DNA of 64,000 nt. It comes from Microbacterium trichothecenolyticum (GTDB taxonomy: Bacteria > Actinomycetota > Actinomycetes > Actinomycetales > Microbacteriaceae). This document shows positions 16,660 to 27,290 of the stretch, in pieces. The translations under genes and the position numbers were made by a program. The notes under the pieces are model-generated. The model ran no database searches. It saw only the letters and a list, made by a program, of their open reading frames with translations, and was not told the origin of the DNA. The stretch covers positions 620,001-684,000 of the forward strand of contig NZ_JAUTBF010000001.1 of assembly GCF_030818955.1 (NCBI RefSeq), given 5' to 3'. The number at the start of each line of letters is the position of its first letter. Position 1 is the first letter of the stretch.

Positions 16660-18288
16660 ATGCCTTCCGTGCCCTCCCGCAGGTCGCTCACCCGCCGCGC
16701 GCTGTCGGCGGTCGCCGTCGCCACCGTCGCCGCCCTTTCCCTCTCGTCCTGTGCCGGGTCCGACCCCGCCGCGAACGGCGACGGCGAGATCGTCTGGGCC
16801 ATCGAGGGCGCGAACCTCTCCGCAGGCCACATGGACCCGCAGACCAGCCAGCTCGACGTCTCGGCGATGGTGCAGCGCGCGGTGCTCGACTCCCTGGTGT
16901 TCCAGGAGGCCGACGGCTCGTTCTCGCCGTGGCTCGCCACGTCGTGGCAGGTCGAGGACGGCGGCGCCACCTACGTCTTCCACCTGCGCGACGACGTCAC
17001 GTTCCACGACGGCACCGCGTTCGACGCGGCCGCCGTGAAGGCGAACTTCGACCGCATCGTCGATCCCGAGACGGCGTCGGCGCAGGCGGCATCCATGCTC
17101 GGCGGCGACCTGTACGCCGGGACCGACGTCGTGGACGAGCACACCGTCCGCGTCCGTTTCACCCAGCCCTACGCGCCGTTCCTGCAGGCGGCCAGCACGT
17201 CACTTCTCGGGTTCTACTCGCCGGCCGTGCTCGAGACCAAGGCCGACCAGCTCAAGGCGGGCGGCCCCGGCGTCACCGTCGGCACCGGCCCGTTCGAGCT
17301 CACCGAGTACACGCCCGACCAGGACATCGTGTACACCCGCAACGACGACTACGCGTGGGGCCCCGACGGCGGCGGGAAGCCCGCCTTCCAGACGCTGCGC
17401 GTCGACATCCTTCCCGAGGCGTCCGTCCGCGTGGGCGCGCTCACGAGCGGGCAGGCCGACGTCGTGACCAACTTGCCGCCGAACCTCGTCTCCCAGGTGC
17501 CCGCCGACGACACCGTCGAGTCGCTCGCCTACCCGGGCCTTCCGTACTCGCTGTTCCTCAACGAGAAGTACGGGGTGTTCGCCGACCAGAACGTGCGCCA
17601 GGCCTTCACCCGCGCGATCGACGTCGACACTGCCGTGCAGGAGATCTTCTTCGGCCAGTACCCCCGCGCCTGGAGCATCCTCGGCGCCACCACTCCCGGG
17701 TACGACGCCAGCCTGGAGAACTCCTGGCCCTTCGACCCCGCCGCCGCGAACGCCCTGCTCGACCAGGCCGGCTGGACGGGACGGGATGCCGACGGCATCC
17801 GCACGAAGGACGGTCAGCGCCTCACCGCCCGCTGGATCGCGTGGACGCCCGTGCCCGATGACCGTGCCGCGCTCGCGAACGCGGTCCAGAGCGATCTGAA
17901 GGCCGTCGGCTTCGACCTGCAGCGCGAGGTGCTGGAGCCGGGCGCGTACAACGAGCAGTACGGCCCCAAGACGTTCGACGTCACCGACTGGGGCTTCTCG
18001 GGTGTCGACCCCGACCTGCTGCGCAGCCACCTCGCGAGCGACGGGTTCCAGAACGCGTCGCAGGTGAGCGACCCCGCCGTCGACGCCCTCCTCGAGCAGG
18101 GCGCGTCCACCACCGATCAGGCCGCCCGAAACGGAATCTACGCGCAGGTGCAGCAGTGGAACCTCGAGCACGCCGCCATCGTGCCGCTGTACAGCCCCGC
18201 GCTGATCAGTGCGGTGCGTCCCGACGTGACCGGCCTGACGTTCGACCTCTACGGTCGCCCGCTCTTCGCCACGGCGTCGGTCGGCTGA
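16660..18288 (+). CDS. Peptide ABC transporter, substrate-binding lipoprotein (SBP family 5)
   Basis: The 542-residue protein starts at ATG 16660. It has a twin-basic N-terminus, a hydrophobic segment and the lipobox LSLSSC, so it is lipid-anchored outside the membrane. The mature part is the DppA/OppA type (YVFHLRDDVTFHDGTAFDAAAVKANF, written here as YVFHLRDDVTFHDGT and AFDAAAVKANF; later NVRQAFTRAIDVD). It captures di- or oligopeptides, or possibly another ligand such as nickel chelates. It is the first gene of a four-gene import operon. Confidence 0.93.
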   Translation: MPSVPSRRSLTRRALSAVAVATVAALSLSSCAGSDPAANGDGEIVWAIEGANLSAGHMDPQTSQLDVSAMVQRAVLDSLVFQEADGSFSPWLATSWQVEDGGATYVFHLRDDVTFHDGTAFDAAAVKANFDRIVDPETASAQAASMLGGDLYAGTDVVDEHTVRVRFTQPYAPFLQAASTSLLGFYSPAVLETKADQLKAGGPGVTVGTGPFELTEYTPDQDIVYTRNDDYAWGPDGGGKPAFQTLRVDILPEASVRVGALTSGQADVVTNLPPNLVSQVPADDTVESLAYPGLPYSLFLNEKYGVFADQNVRQAFTRAIDVDTAVQEIFFGQYPRAWSILGATTPGYDASLENSWPFDPAAANALLDQAGWTGRDADGIRTKDGQRLTARWIAWTPVPDDRAALANAVQSDLKAVGFDLQREVLEPGAYNEQYGPKTFDVTDWGFSGVDPDLLRSHLASDGFQNASQVSDPAVDALLEQGASTTDQAARNGIYAQVQQWNLEHAAIVPLYSPALISAVRPDVTGLTFDLYGRPLFATASVG

Positions 18289-18315
18289 CGCGCGGTCGCT
18301 GAACCCGGACCCCGG

Positions 18316-19293
18316 ATGCCACGCCCTCGCCCGCGCGCCGTGATCGCGCGTATCGGCGGGGTCGTGGCATCCGTCGTCCTGGTGCTGTGGGGCGCGGCGA
18401 CGCTGGCGTTCGTCGCGTTCCGGATCATCCCGGGCGACCCGGTTGAGGTCATGCTCGGCCCTCAGGCGCAGGTGAGCGATGCGGTGAAGGACACCATCCG
18501 CGCCGATCTGGGCTTGGATCAGCCGGTCATCGTGCAGTACGCGGCGTTCCTCGGGCGGCTCGTGCGCGGCGACCTGGGGGAGTCGTATCAGCTGCGTCTT
18601 CCGGTCGCGGAGGTCATTGGACGCCAGCTCGGACCGACCCTGCAGCTCGCGGCGCTCGCGCTCGCGATCGCCGTCGTGCTGGCCCTCGCGTCGGCGCTGC
18701 TCGTGCGGAGCCGGACCGGCAGGTCCCTGGCATCCGGGATCGAGCTCGTCGTGCTGTCGTCGCCGGTGTTCTGGACCGGCCTGGTGCTCCTGAGCGTGTT
18801 CTCGTTCCAACTGGGCTGGTTCCCGGCGTCGGGTACGCGCGAGGCGTCGGCGATCGTGCTGCCCGCGGTGACCCTGGCTCTGCCGGTCGCGGCGCTGCTC
18901 GCGCAGATGCTGCGCGACGGGGTGCAGGCGGCCGAGCGCGAGCCGTTCCTGCTCACGGTGCGCGCCCGCGGGGCCACGCCGCTGCGCGAGGCCGTGCACC
19001 ACACGCTGCGCCACGCCAGCGTCGGCGGCGTGACCCTCGCGGCCTACCTGCTCGGATCGCTCCTGGGCGGCGCAGTGCTGGTGGAGACCGTGTTCGCGCG
19101 TCCCGGCATCGGCCGGGTGACACTGACGGCGATCACCGACCGCGACCTCCCCGTGATCACCGGGGTGATCCTGCTGAGCGCCCTCGTGTTCGTCGTCGTG
19201 AACACGCTCGTCGACCTCGTGGCGCCGCTGCTCGACCCGCGGCTGCGCGGGGCGTCGGCGGCTCTGCGCGTGCGCGCGGGGGTCCCGGCATGA
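18316..19293 (+). CDS. Peptide ABC transporter permease, DppB type
   Basis: The 325-residue integral membrane protein has about six hydrophobic segments and the DppB landmarks RIIPGDPVEVMLG and GDLGESYQLRLPV. The EAA-type cytoplasmic loop is in LLTVRARGATPLREAVHHTLRHA. It starts 27 bases after the binding-protein gene and ends in an ATGA overlap with the next permease. It forms half of the membrane channel. Confidence 0.93.
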   Translation: MPRPRPRAVIARIGGVVASVVLVLWGAATLAFVAFRIIPGDPVEVMLGPQAQVSDAVKDTIRADLGLDQPVIVQYAAFLGRLVRGDLGESYQLRLPVAEVIGRQLGPTLQLAALALAIAVVLALASALLVRSRTGRSLASGIELVVLSSPVFWTGLVLLSVFSFQLGWFPASGTREASAIVLPAVTLALPVAALLAQMLRDGVQAAEREPFLLTVRARGATPLREAVHHTLRHASVGGVTLAAYLLGSLLGGAVLVETVFARPGIGRVTLTAITDRDLPVITGVILLSALVFVVVNTLVDLVAPLLDPRLRGASAALRVRAGVPA

Positions 19294-20141
19294 CCCGTGT
19301 CGCCTTCGCCCCTGTCGCGACCCGCCGGCGCCCGCGCGGGCGCTCCGTCGCGCTCGCTCTCGCTTGCGCCGTGCTCGCCCTCATCGCCCTCGCCGCGATC
19401 GCTCCGGGGCTGCTCGCGACGCAGGACCCGCTCGTCACCGACGTGCGTGCGGCCCTCCAGCCGCCGAGCCCCGCGCACTGGTTCGGCACCGATCAGAGCG
19501 GCCGAGACGTGTACTCCCGGGTCGTGTGGGGCGCGGGGCGCTCGGTCGGCATCGGTCTGCTCGCGACAGCGTTGGCCTTCGCGGTCGGGGTGATCGCCGG
19601 TTCGCTCTCCGCGGTCGCACCGCGGGTGCTGGATGCCGCGGCCATGCGCGTCGTCGACGTGCTGCTGGCGTTTCCCGAGTTCCTCGTCGCGCTGCTCGTC
19701 GTCGCGGTGCTCGGTCCGGGACCGGTCAACGTCGCCGTGGCCGTGACGCTCGCGGCCGTGCCCGTGTACATCCGCCTCGCGCGGGCCCAGACGCGGTCCC
19801 TCGCGGCCGCCGAGCACGTCGAGGCCGCGCGGATCGTCGGGGTGCCCGCGTTTCTCGTGCACGTGCGGCACGTGCTTCCCGGCGTCGTCGGCGCGGTCAG
19901 CGTGCTGGCCACGATCGGCATCGGCACGAGCATCCTCGCCGCCGCGGGTCTGAGTTTCCTGGGCCTCGGGCCCACTGAGCCGACGCCGGAATGGGGCCTC
20001 ATGCTGTCGGCCGGGCGCAACCTCCTGCTGCAGGCGCCGTGGGTCGCGGTCTTCCCGGGCCTGGCGATCACGGCGACGGTCGTGAGCGTCAGCGTCGTGG
20101 GGCGCATCCTGCGGGCTCGGGCCGAGGAGCGCGGGGCATGA
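19290..20141 (+). CDS. Peptide ABC transporter permease, DppC type
   Basis: The 283-residue second permease starts in an ATGA overlap. HWFGTDQSGRDVYSRVVWG is the DppC N-terminal signature, and EHVEAARIVGVPAFLVHVRHVLPG is its EAA loop (shown here as EHVEAARIVGVPAFL plus VHVRHVLPG). Five to six hydrophobic segments are visible. It partners the DppB-type permease and overlaps the ATPase gene by ATGA, so the operon is tightly coupled. Confidence 0.93.
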   Translation: MTRVAFAPVATRRRPRGRSVALALACAVLALIALAAIAPGLLATQDPLVTDVRAALQPPSPAHWFGTDQSGRDVYSRVVWGAGRSVGIGLLATALAFAVGVIAGSLSAVAPRVLDAAAMRVVDVLLAFPEFLVALLVVAVLGPGPVNVAVAVTLAAVPVYIRLARAQTRSLAAAEHVEAARIVGVPAFLVHVRHVLPGVVGAVSVLATIGIGTSILAAAGLSFLGLGPTEPTPEWGLMLSAGRNLLLQAPWVAVFPGLAITATVVSVSVVGRILRARAEERGA

Positions 20142-21769
20142 CCGGGTCAGCGCGGGACAGGGATGCCGAAGCCACCGCGGGCGCCGACCGGGGCGCAGAC
20201 GTCACCGCGGCCGGGCTGCACGTGCGAAACCTGCGCATCTCCAGCGCCACCGGAGACCTCGTGCGGGGCCTCGACCTCGACGTCGCCCCCGGGGAGTGCG
20301 TGGCGATCGTCGGCGAGTCGGGCACGGGCAAGTCGCTGAGCGCACGAGCGTTGCTCGGTCTGCTCCCCGCGTCGCTGACGGGAAGCGCCGACGCGCTCGT
20401 CATCGACGGCGTCGACGCGCGCGCGCTTGCGGAGCGGGGATGGCGTCGCCTGCGCGGGCGCCGGATCGCGCTGGTGTCGCAAGACGCGCTGGTCTCGCTC
20501 GACCCGCTGCGGCGGGTGGGCGCCGAGGTGGCCGAACCGCTTCGCATCCATGAGCCCCGGGTACGGGGCACGGCCCTGCGCGACCGGGTACGCGGTGCGC
20601 TGGAGCGGGTCGCGCTGCCCGAGCCGGACCGCCGCGCTCGGCAGTACCCCCACGAGCTGTCCGGCGGGCTGCGACAGCGCGCGCTGTTGGCATCCGCTCT
20701 CGCCGCCGACCCCGTCATCCTCGTCGCCGATGAGCCGACGACGGCTCTGGATGCCACGGTGCAGGCGCGCGTCCTGGACCAACTGCGGCGCGTGGCCGAC
20801 GACGGCGTCGCGGTGGTTCTGATCAGCCACGATCTCGCGGCGGTGCGGCGCGTCGCCGATCGCGTCGTCGTCATGCACGCCGGCCGCGCCGTCGAGACCG
20901 GGGAGACCGCCGCGGTCCTCGCGACACCCCGTGACCCGCAGACACGGGCACTGGTGGCAGCCACTCGGCACGAGCCGTTGCACCGGGCTCCGCGGCTCGA
21001 CGCCCCTCTCCTGACCGGCGACGGCTTGACGAAGCGGTTCGGCGACCGGGTCGCGGTGAACGACGTGGGCTTCACGCTGCAGCGGGGCCGCACACTCGCC
21101 GTCGTGGGCGAGTCGGGCTCGGGCAAGACGACCCTCGCCCGGATGATCGTGGGCGTGAGCGAGCCCGATGCTGGCTTGCTCACCTTCGACGGCTACCCCT
21201 GGTCGCCCGAGGCCGCCAGAGGCCCTGCCCGTCGCCGCGTCCAACTCGTTCCGCAGAACCCGTGGGGCTCGCTCGATCCGCGTTGGAGCGTGACGCGGAC
21301 GCTCTCCGAGGCGCTGGCGTCGGCGAGCGTGCCGCGATCGCAACGCCGTGCCGCGGTCGACGCCCTGTTGGACGAAGTGGGCCTCGACCCCGGGTTCGGC
21401 CGTCGCCTTCCCGCGCAGCTGTCGGGTGGGCAGCGTCAGCGCGTCGCGATCGCCCGTGCCCTGGCGACGGACCCGGATCTTCTCGTGCTCGACGAGCCGG
21501 TGTCGGCACTGGATGCCACGGTGCGCGCACGCATCCTCGATCGCCTGCGGGCGCTGCAGCGCGACCGCGACCTGGCGATGGTGTTCATCACGCACGATCT
21601 CGACGTCGTGGCCGGAATCGCCGACGACGTCATCGTGATGCAGGACGGCCGCGTGGTCGACGCGGGCACCGTCGCGTGCGTGTTCGCCGAGCCCCGGCAT
21701 CCCTTTACCCGCGAGCTCCTGTCGGCGGCAGGCCTGGCCCCACCCGGCCGCGTCCCACCGCCACCTTGA
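20138..21769 (+). CDS. Peptide ABC transporter ATPase, DppD-DppF fusion
   Basis: One 543-residue protein carries two complete ATPase units. The first has Walker A GESGTGKS, signature ELSGGLRQRALLAS and Walker B LVADEPTTALD; the second has GESGSGKT, QLSGGQRQRVAIARAL and LVLDEPVSALD. It energises the two permeases upstream. Fusion of the DppD- and DppF-like units is common in actinobacteria. The start ATG 20138 overlaps the DppC-type gene stop. Confidence 0.94.
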   Translation: MTGSARDRDAEATAGADRGADVTAAGLHVRNLRISSATGDLVRGLDLDVAPGECVAIVGESGTGKSLSARALLGLLPASLTGSADALVIDGVDARALAERGWRRLRGRRIALVSQDALVSLDPLRRVGAEVAEPLRIHEPRVRGTALRDRVRGALERVALPEPDRRARQYPHELSGGLRQRALLASALAADPVILVADEPTTALDATVQARVLDQLRRVADDGVAVVLISHDLAAVRRVADRVVVMHAGRAVETGETAAVLATPRDPQTRALVAATRHEPLHRAPRLDAPLLTGDGLTKRFGDRVAVNDVGFTLQRGRTLAVVGESGSGKTTLARMIVGVSEPDAGLLTFDGYPWSPEAARGPARRRVQLVPQNPWGSLDPRWSVTRTLSEALASASVPRSQRRAAVDALLDEVGLDPGFGRRLPAQLSGGQRQRVAIARALATDPDLLVLDEPVSALDATVRARILDRLRALQRDRDLAMVFITHDLDVVAGIADDVIVMQDGRVVDAGTVACVFAEPRHPFTRELLSAAGLAPPGRVPPPP

Positions 21770-21771
21770 CC

Positions 21772-21819
21772 GTCCAGGACACGCCGTTTCGACCCGGGGC
21801 GTGACGGCGTGTCTTGGAC
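21772..21819. terminator. Long hairpin after the ABC operon
   Basis: GTCCAGGACACGCCGT (21772-21787) pairs with ACGGCGTGTCTTGGAC (21804-21819), 16 bp with one G-U and a 16-nt loop. It begins 2 bases after the ATPase stop. No T-tract follows, so it may act as terminator, mRNA stabiliser or a repeat element. Confidence 0.65.
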
Positions 21820-21884
21820 ACTCGACGGTGTGGGGGCCGTGGGCGGCGGAACCGGACCGACGAGCGCGCCGGGCCACGTAGAAT

Positions 21885-22097
21885 AGACGGATCAGCACCG
21901 ATCCGGCCATCACCGGGGAGCTCGCGGAAGAACGTCCGACCCTTCGACTCGCACAGGGACCGGATCAGTAGAACCGCGCGGGGCAGGCCCGTCACAGCCG
22001 CAGTGAGAGCGGCACCCTCGCGAGAGGGCGCAATGCAGGGTGGTACCGCGGTCCGAACGGATCGTCCCGGCGAGCAGACCTCGACCCGCGGAGTGAC
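21885..22097 (+). ncRNA. ileS T-box riboswitch, short actinobacterial type
   Basis: The 14-base T-box AGGGTGGTACCGCG is at 22037-22050. A short Stem I closes between GATCCGG (about 21899) and CCGGATC (about 21959), with ATC, an Ile codon, just inside as a likely specifier. The -10 TAGAAT (21879-21884) places the transcript start near 21890. No terminator T-tract follows the T-box; the region runs directly to the ileS start, so control of translation initiation by uncharged tRNA-Ile is the known mode for this class. Inside the 328-base gap 21770-22097. Confidence 0.9.
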
Positions 22098-25000
22098 ATG
22101 ACCTACCCTCGCCCCTCATCCTTCGGCCCGGCCGCCGACGCGACCCCGGATGCCACGACCTCGGCGTCCGCGCAGGGCGCCGCCGGCGCGGCATCCGTCG
22201 TCTCCAGTCCCCGTTTCCCCGCGATCGAGCAGGAGACGCTCGCCTTCTGGGCCGAGGACGACACCTTCCGCGCCTCGATCGCGAACCGCGAGGGCGCCGA
22301 GGAGTGGGTGTTCTACGACGGCCCGCCGTTCGCCAACGGCCTGCCGCACTACGGGCACCTGCTGACCGGGTACGCCAAGGACCTCTTCCCGCGCTTCCAG
22401 ACCATGCGCGGCAAGAAGGTCGACCGCGTCTTCGGGTGGGACACGCACGGCCTGCCGGCCGAGCTCGAGGCGATGAAGCAGCTCGGGATCACCGAGAAGG
22501 ACGAGATCGAGCGCATGGGCGTGGCGACCTTCAACGCCAAGGCCCGCGAGTCGGTGCTCGAGTACACGCGCGAGTGGCAGGACTACGTCACCCGTCAGGC
22601 GCGCTGGGTCGACTTCGAGCGCGGGTACAAGACGCTCGACACCACCTACATGGAGAGCGTCCTGTGGGCGTTCAAGACCCTGCACGACAAGGGCCTCGCC
22701 TACGAGGGCTACCGTGTGCTGCCGTACTGCTGGCGCGATGAGACGCCCCTGTCGACGCACGAGCTGCGCATGGACGACGACGTCTACAAGATGCGGCAGG
22801 ACCCCTCGGTCACCGTCACCTTCCCACTCGTCGGCGCGAAGGCCGAGGCGCTGGGCCTCACCGGCGTCCGGGCGCTCGCGTGGACGACGACGCCGTGGAC
22901 CCTGCCGACGAACCTCGCTCTCGCTGTTGGTCCCGGCATCCGGTACGCCGTCGTCGAGGGGGGCCCGAACGGCGCCGCCGACGTGCACACCACTCCCGAC
23001 GGCACGCCCGACGAGTCCTTCGAGGCTGTCGCGCACCGCTACCTGCTGGCCGAAGACCTGCTGGCGAACTACGCCAAGGACCTCGGGTACGACAGCGCGG
23101 ATGCCGCCCGCGCGGCCGTGCAGACCACGATCCTGGGTGCCGAGCTCGAGGGCGTCTCGTACGACCGCCTCTTCGACTACTACGCCGACGCGTCGGTGTG
23201 GGGGACGCAGGATGCCTGGAAGATCCTCGTCGACGACTACGTCACCGTCAGCGACGGCACGGGCATCGTGCACCAGGCCCCCGCCTACGGTGAGGACGAC
23301 AAGCGCCTCGCGGATGCCGCGGGACTGCCGACGATCATCTCGCTCGACGACGGCGGCCGGTTCCTGTCGGCTGTGACCGACGTCGCGGGGGAGCTGTGGC
23401 TGGACGCCAACCGCCCCCTCATCCGCCTGCTGAAGCAGGAGGGCCGGCTGCTGCGCGAGGCGTCGTACGAGCACTCGTACCCGCCACTGCTGGCGCTGCC
23501 GGAACCCCCTCATCTACAAGGCCGTGTCGAGCTGGTTCGTGCGCGTGACCGACATCAAGGACGACCTGCTGGCGAACAACCAGCGGATCACCTGGGTGCC
23601 CGAGAACGTCAAGGAGGGCCAGTTCGGCAAGTGGCTCGAGGGCGCGCGCGACTGGTCGATCAGCCGCAACCGCTATTGGGGCTCACCCATCCCGGTGTGG
23701 AAGAGCGACGACCCGAACTACCCGCGCGTCGACGTCTACGGCTCGCTCGCCGAGATGGAGGCCGACTTCGGCCGCCTCCCGGTGAACGCCGACGGCGAGG
23801 TCGACCTGCACCGTCCCTACATCGACGACCTCACGCGCCCCAACCCCGACGACCCGACGGGGCAGTCGACGATGCGCCGCATCGAGGACGTGCTCGACGT
23901 CTGGTTCGACTCGGGCTCCATGCCGTTCGCGCAGGTGCACTACCCGTTCGAGAACCACGAGTGGTTCGACGAGCACGCCCCCGCCGACTTCATCGTCGAG
24001 TACATCGGCCAAACCCGCGGCTGGTTCTACGTGATGCACGTGCTCTCGACGGCGCTCTTCGACCGCCCCGCCTTCACGGGCGTGTCGTGCCACGGCATCG
24101 TGCTCGGCAACGACGGTCAGAAGATGTCGAAGTCGCTGCGCAACTACCCCGACGTGCGCGAGGTGTTCGACCGCGACGGCTCGGATGCCATGCGCTGGTT
24201 CCTCATGTCTTCGAGCGTGCTGCGGGGTGGGAACCTCGTCGTGACGGAGGAGGGTATCCGCGCGGGCGTCCGGGAGTTCCTGCTGCCGCTGTGGAACGCG
24301 TGGTACTTCTTCGCGACGTATGCGAACGCTTCGGGCCCCGAGGGCTACACCGCCGCGTGGCGCACCGACTCCACCGACGTGCTCGACCGGTACATCCTCG
24401 CGCTGACCGGCGATCTCGTCCGCGACGTCGCCGCCGACCTCGAGGGGCTCGACTCCACGACCGCCGCCGAGCGCCTGCGCGACTTCGCCGAGGTGCTCAC
24501 CAACTGGTACATCCGCCGCTCGCGTGACCGCTTCTGGGTGGGCGTGACCGACGACCCGACCAGCCGCGAGGCCTTCGACACGCTCTACACCGTGCTCGAG
24601 ACCCTCACGCGTGTCGCGGCCCCGCTCATCCCGCTCGTCTCCGAGCGCGTGTGGCAGGGCCTCACCGGCGGCCGCAGCGTGCACCTGGAGGACTGGCCGG
24701 ACGCCTCGGTGTTCCCCGCGGCGGCAGACATCCGCACCGCGATGGACACCGTCCGCGAGGTCTCCAGCGTCGCCAACGCCCTGCGCAAGAAGGAGGGCAA
24801 ACGCGTGCGCCTGCCGCTGCCGCGTCTGACGGTGGTGACCCCGGATGCCACGGGCTTGGCGCAATTCGACGACATCCTGCGCGAAGAGCTCAACGTCAAG
24901 GCCGTCGAGCAGGTCGCCCTCGAAGACGGGACGGCGGGGGAGTACGGCATCACCCACCGCCTTTCGGTGAACGCCCGTGCCGCGGGCCCGCGCCTGGGCA

Positions 25001-25527
25001 AGCAGGTGCAGCAGGCCATCAAGGCCGCCCGCGAGGGCGACTGGAGCGAGGTCGACGGACAGGTCGTCGCCGGGGGCATCCCGCTGGAACCGGCGGAGTA
25101 CGACCTCGTCGTCGAGACCGCGGGTCGCCCCGAGGGCGAGGCGCTGGCGGTGCTGTCGAGCGGCGGCTTCGTGCTGCTCGACACCGTCACCACCCCGGAG
25201 CTGGAGGCCGAAGGCCTGGCGCGCGACATGATCCGCGGCATCCAGGACACCCGCAAGGCCGCCGGCTTCGACGTGAGCGACCGCATCTTCCTGTCGTTGA
25301 CGTTCGTCGAGGACGCCGACGCACGGGCCGTCGCCCAGGCGTTCGACGTCGCGGGCGTGGCATCCGAGACCCTCGCCGAGGCCGTGGTTCTGGCCGGTCC
25401 CCAGGGCCAGCTCATCGAGCGGGGGTCCGCCCTTCCCCCCGAGCACGAGACGCAGATCGCCGCCAAGACCTACGCGAACGTCGGCGCCGTCACCGTCGCC
25501 GTCGCCCGCATCGGAGGCACCGCATGA
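22098..25527 (+). CDS. ileS: Isoleucyl-tRNA synthetase, eukaryote-like (IleRS2) type, frameshifted
   Basis: About 1142 residues. HIGH is [16 protein letters not shown] is [13 protein letters not shown], and the long C-terminal region fits the type-2 enzyme that is usually mupirocin-insensitive. The frame breaks near 23481-23485: removing one C restores the zinc-binding [19 protein letters not shown] segment and rejoins the downstream frame to the stop at 25527. Because the enzyme is essential and the break needs only one base, an assembly error is more likely than a pseudogene. Preceded by the T-box; overlaps folC by ATGA. Confidence 0.93.
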
Positions 25528-26877
25528 GCGACCGCACCCGGGCCGACGCCGTCTACAGCGCGCTGCTGGAGCGCCAGGGCGAGCAGTGGGTGCAGCCGCG
25601 CGTCGAGCGCACGCGCCGCGTGCTCGAGCTCCTCGCCGACCCGCAGCGCACGTACCGCGTCATCCACGTGACCGGCACGAACGGCAAGACCTCGACGAGC
25701 CGCATGATCGAGAGCCTGCTGCGCGCGATGGGGCTTCGAACCGGCCTGTTCACGAGCCCGCACCTCGAGCGGTTCACCGAGCGCATCCTCATCGACGGCG
25801 AGCCGGTGTCGGATGCCGCGGTCGCCGACGCGTGGGACGAGATCACCCCGTTCGTCGACATGGTGGATGCGGAGCTTGCCGCGGCCGGCGACGCGCCGCT
25901 GACGTTCTTCGAACTGCTCACGGTGCTGGCGTTCGTGGTCGCGGCGGACGCGCCGATCGACGTGCTCGTGCTCGAGGTCGGCATGGGGCGGGGAGTGGGA
26001 CTCCACGAACACCGCCGACGGCGACGTCGCGGTGTTCACGCCCATCGACATCGACCACGTCGACCGGCTCGGGTCGACGGTCGCCGAGATCGCCACGGTG
26101 AAGGCCGGGATCATCAAGCCGGGTGCCGCGGTCGTGTCGGCTGCGCAGCCGGAGGACGCCCTCCGGGTGATCCGTGCCCGCGCCGAGAAGGAAGGTGCGA
26201 CCGTCGCCGTCGAAGGCTCCGAATTCGGGCTCGAGTCGCAGACCCTCGCCGTGGGCGGGCAGCAGCTCACCCTCCGCGGTGTGGCGGGCACCTATCCCGA
26301 GATCTACCTGCCGCAGTACGGCGCACACCAGGGCCACAACGCCGCTCTGGCGGTGGCCGCGGTCGAGTCGCTCATCGGCGGCGGCACGCAGCCGCTCGCG
26401 GCGGACGTCGTGGCCGACGGACTCGGCAACGCCACCTCACCCGGTCGCCTGCAGCTGGTGGGTACGGCTCCGACCGTGCTCGTCGACGCCGCTCACAACC
26501 CGCACGGCGCCCGAGCGCTCGTCGCCGCGCTCGATGAGTCGTTCGATATCGACGAGTGGGGCGCCGTGGTCGGCATCCTCGACGGGAAGGATGCCGCGGG
26601 CATCATGTCGGCGCTCGTACCCGCGGTCACACGGGTGTTCGCCACGGCTCCCGAGAGCGACCGCGCCACCGATCCCGACGCGATCGCCGACGTGGCCGAG
26701 GCCGCCGATCTGCCGGTCACGGTGCACCCGACGCTGGAAGACGCCGCGGACGCCGCGCGCGAATGGGCTGCCGAATCGGATCGGCGTGCGGTCGTCATCG
26801 TCGGCTCCGTCGTGTTGGCCGGTGAAGCGCTGAGGTTGTCGGCGCTCGAGGACTGGAAGTCCGGGTGGCAGGAGTGA
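25524..26877 (+). CDS. folC: Bifunctional folylpolyglutamate/dihydrofolate synthase, frameshifted
   Basis: The protein adds glutamate to folates. The P-loop is [16 protein letters not shown], the mid-region is [14 protein letters not shown] once repaired, and the C-terminal domain has [15 protein letters not shown]. One extra G near 25985-25988 (ATGGGGCGG where ATGGGCGG is expected) shifts the frame; downstream sequence through the stop at 26877 is normal. Start ATG 25524 overlaps the ileS stop, so expression is probably coupled and partly under T-box control. Confidence 0.92.
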
Positions 26878-27287
26878 GCCCGCGCGAGCCGCGGGCCCCG
26901 CGCGCCCGACGGCAGCGGGGAGCGCTCGAGTCGCTCGGCGCGGTCGTGCTCGGCTTCGAGTCGATCATCGTGTTCCTGGGCGGTCTCGTCGTCTACGGCC
27001 TGAAGGTGCTGCCGTTCGGCATCGAACCGTGGTGGGGGATCGTCGGCGGTGTCGTCATGGCGATCGCCATGGTGGCCGTCTCGGGGCTGCTGCGCCACCG
27101 GTGGGCCGTCTGGGCCGGTTGGGCGCTGCAGGTGCTGCTGCTGCTCGGCGGTTTCCTCGTTCCGGCGCTCGCGGTGGTCGCCGTCATTTTCGGCGGCATG
27201 TGGGCGTATGCGACGATCAAGGGAGCGGCGCTCGACCGACGCAACGCCCGGTTCGCCGCAGACCCCGACCTCTCGAACGGAGAATGA
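26865..27287 (+). CDS. DUF4233 membrane protein
   Basis: The 140-residue protein has about four hydrophobic segments (GAVVLGFESIIVFLGGLVVY, then IVGGVVMAIAMVAVSGLL, WALQVLLLLGGFLVPALAVV). It is the DUF4233 type that regularly follows folC in actinobacteria. GTG 26865 is given as start; GTG 26874 in a GTGA overlap with folC is equally plausible. The function is unknown. Confidence 0.82.
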   Translation: MAGVSPREPRAPRARRQRGALESLGAVVLGFESIIVFLGGLVVYGLKVLPFGIEPWWGIVGGVVMAIAMVAVSGLLRHRWAVWAGWALQVLLLLGGFLVPALAVVAVIFGGMWAYATIKGAALDRRNARFAADPDLSNGE

Positions 27288-27290
27288 CCC

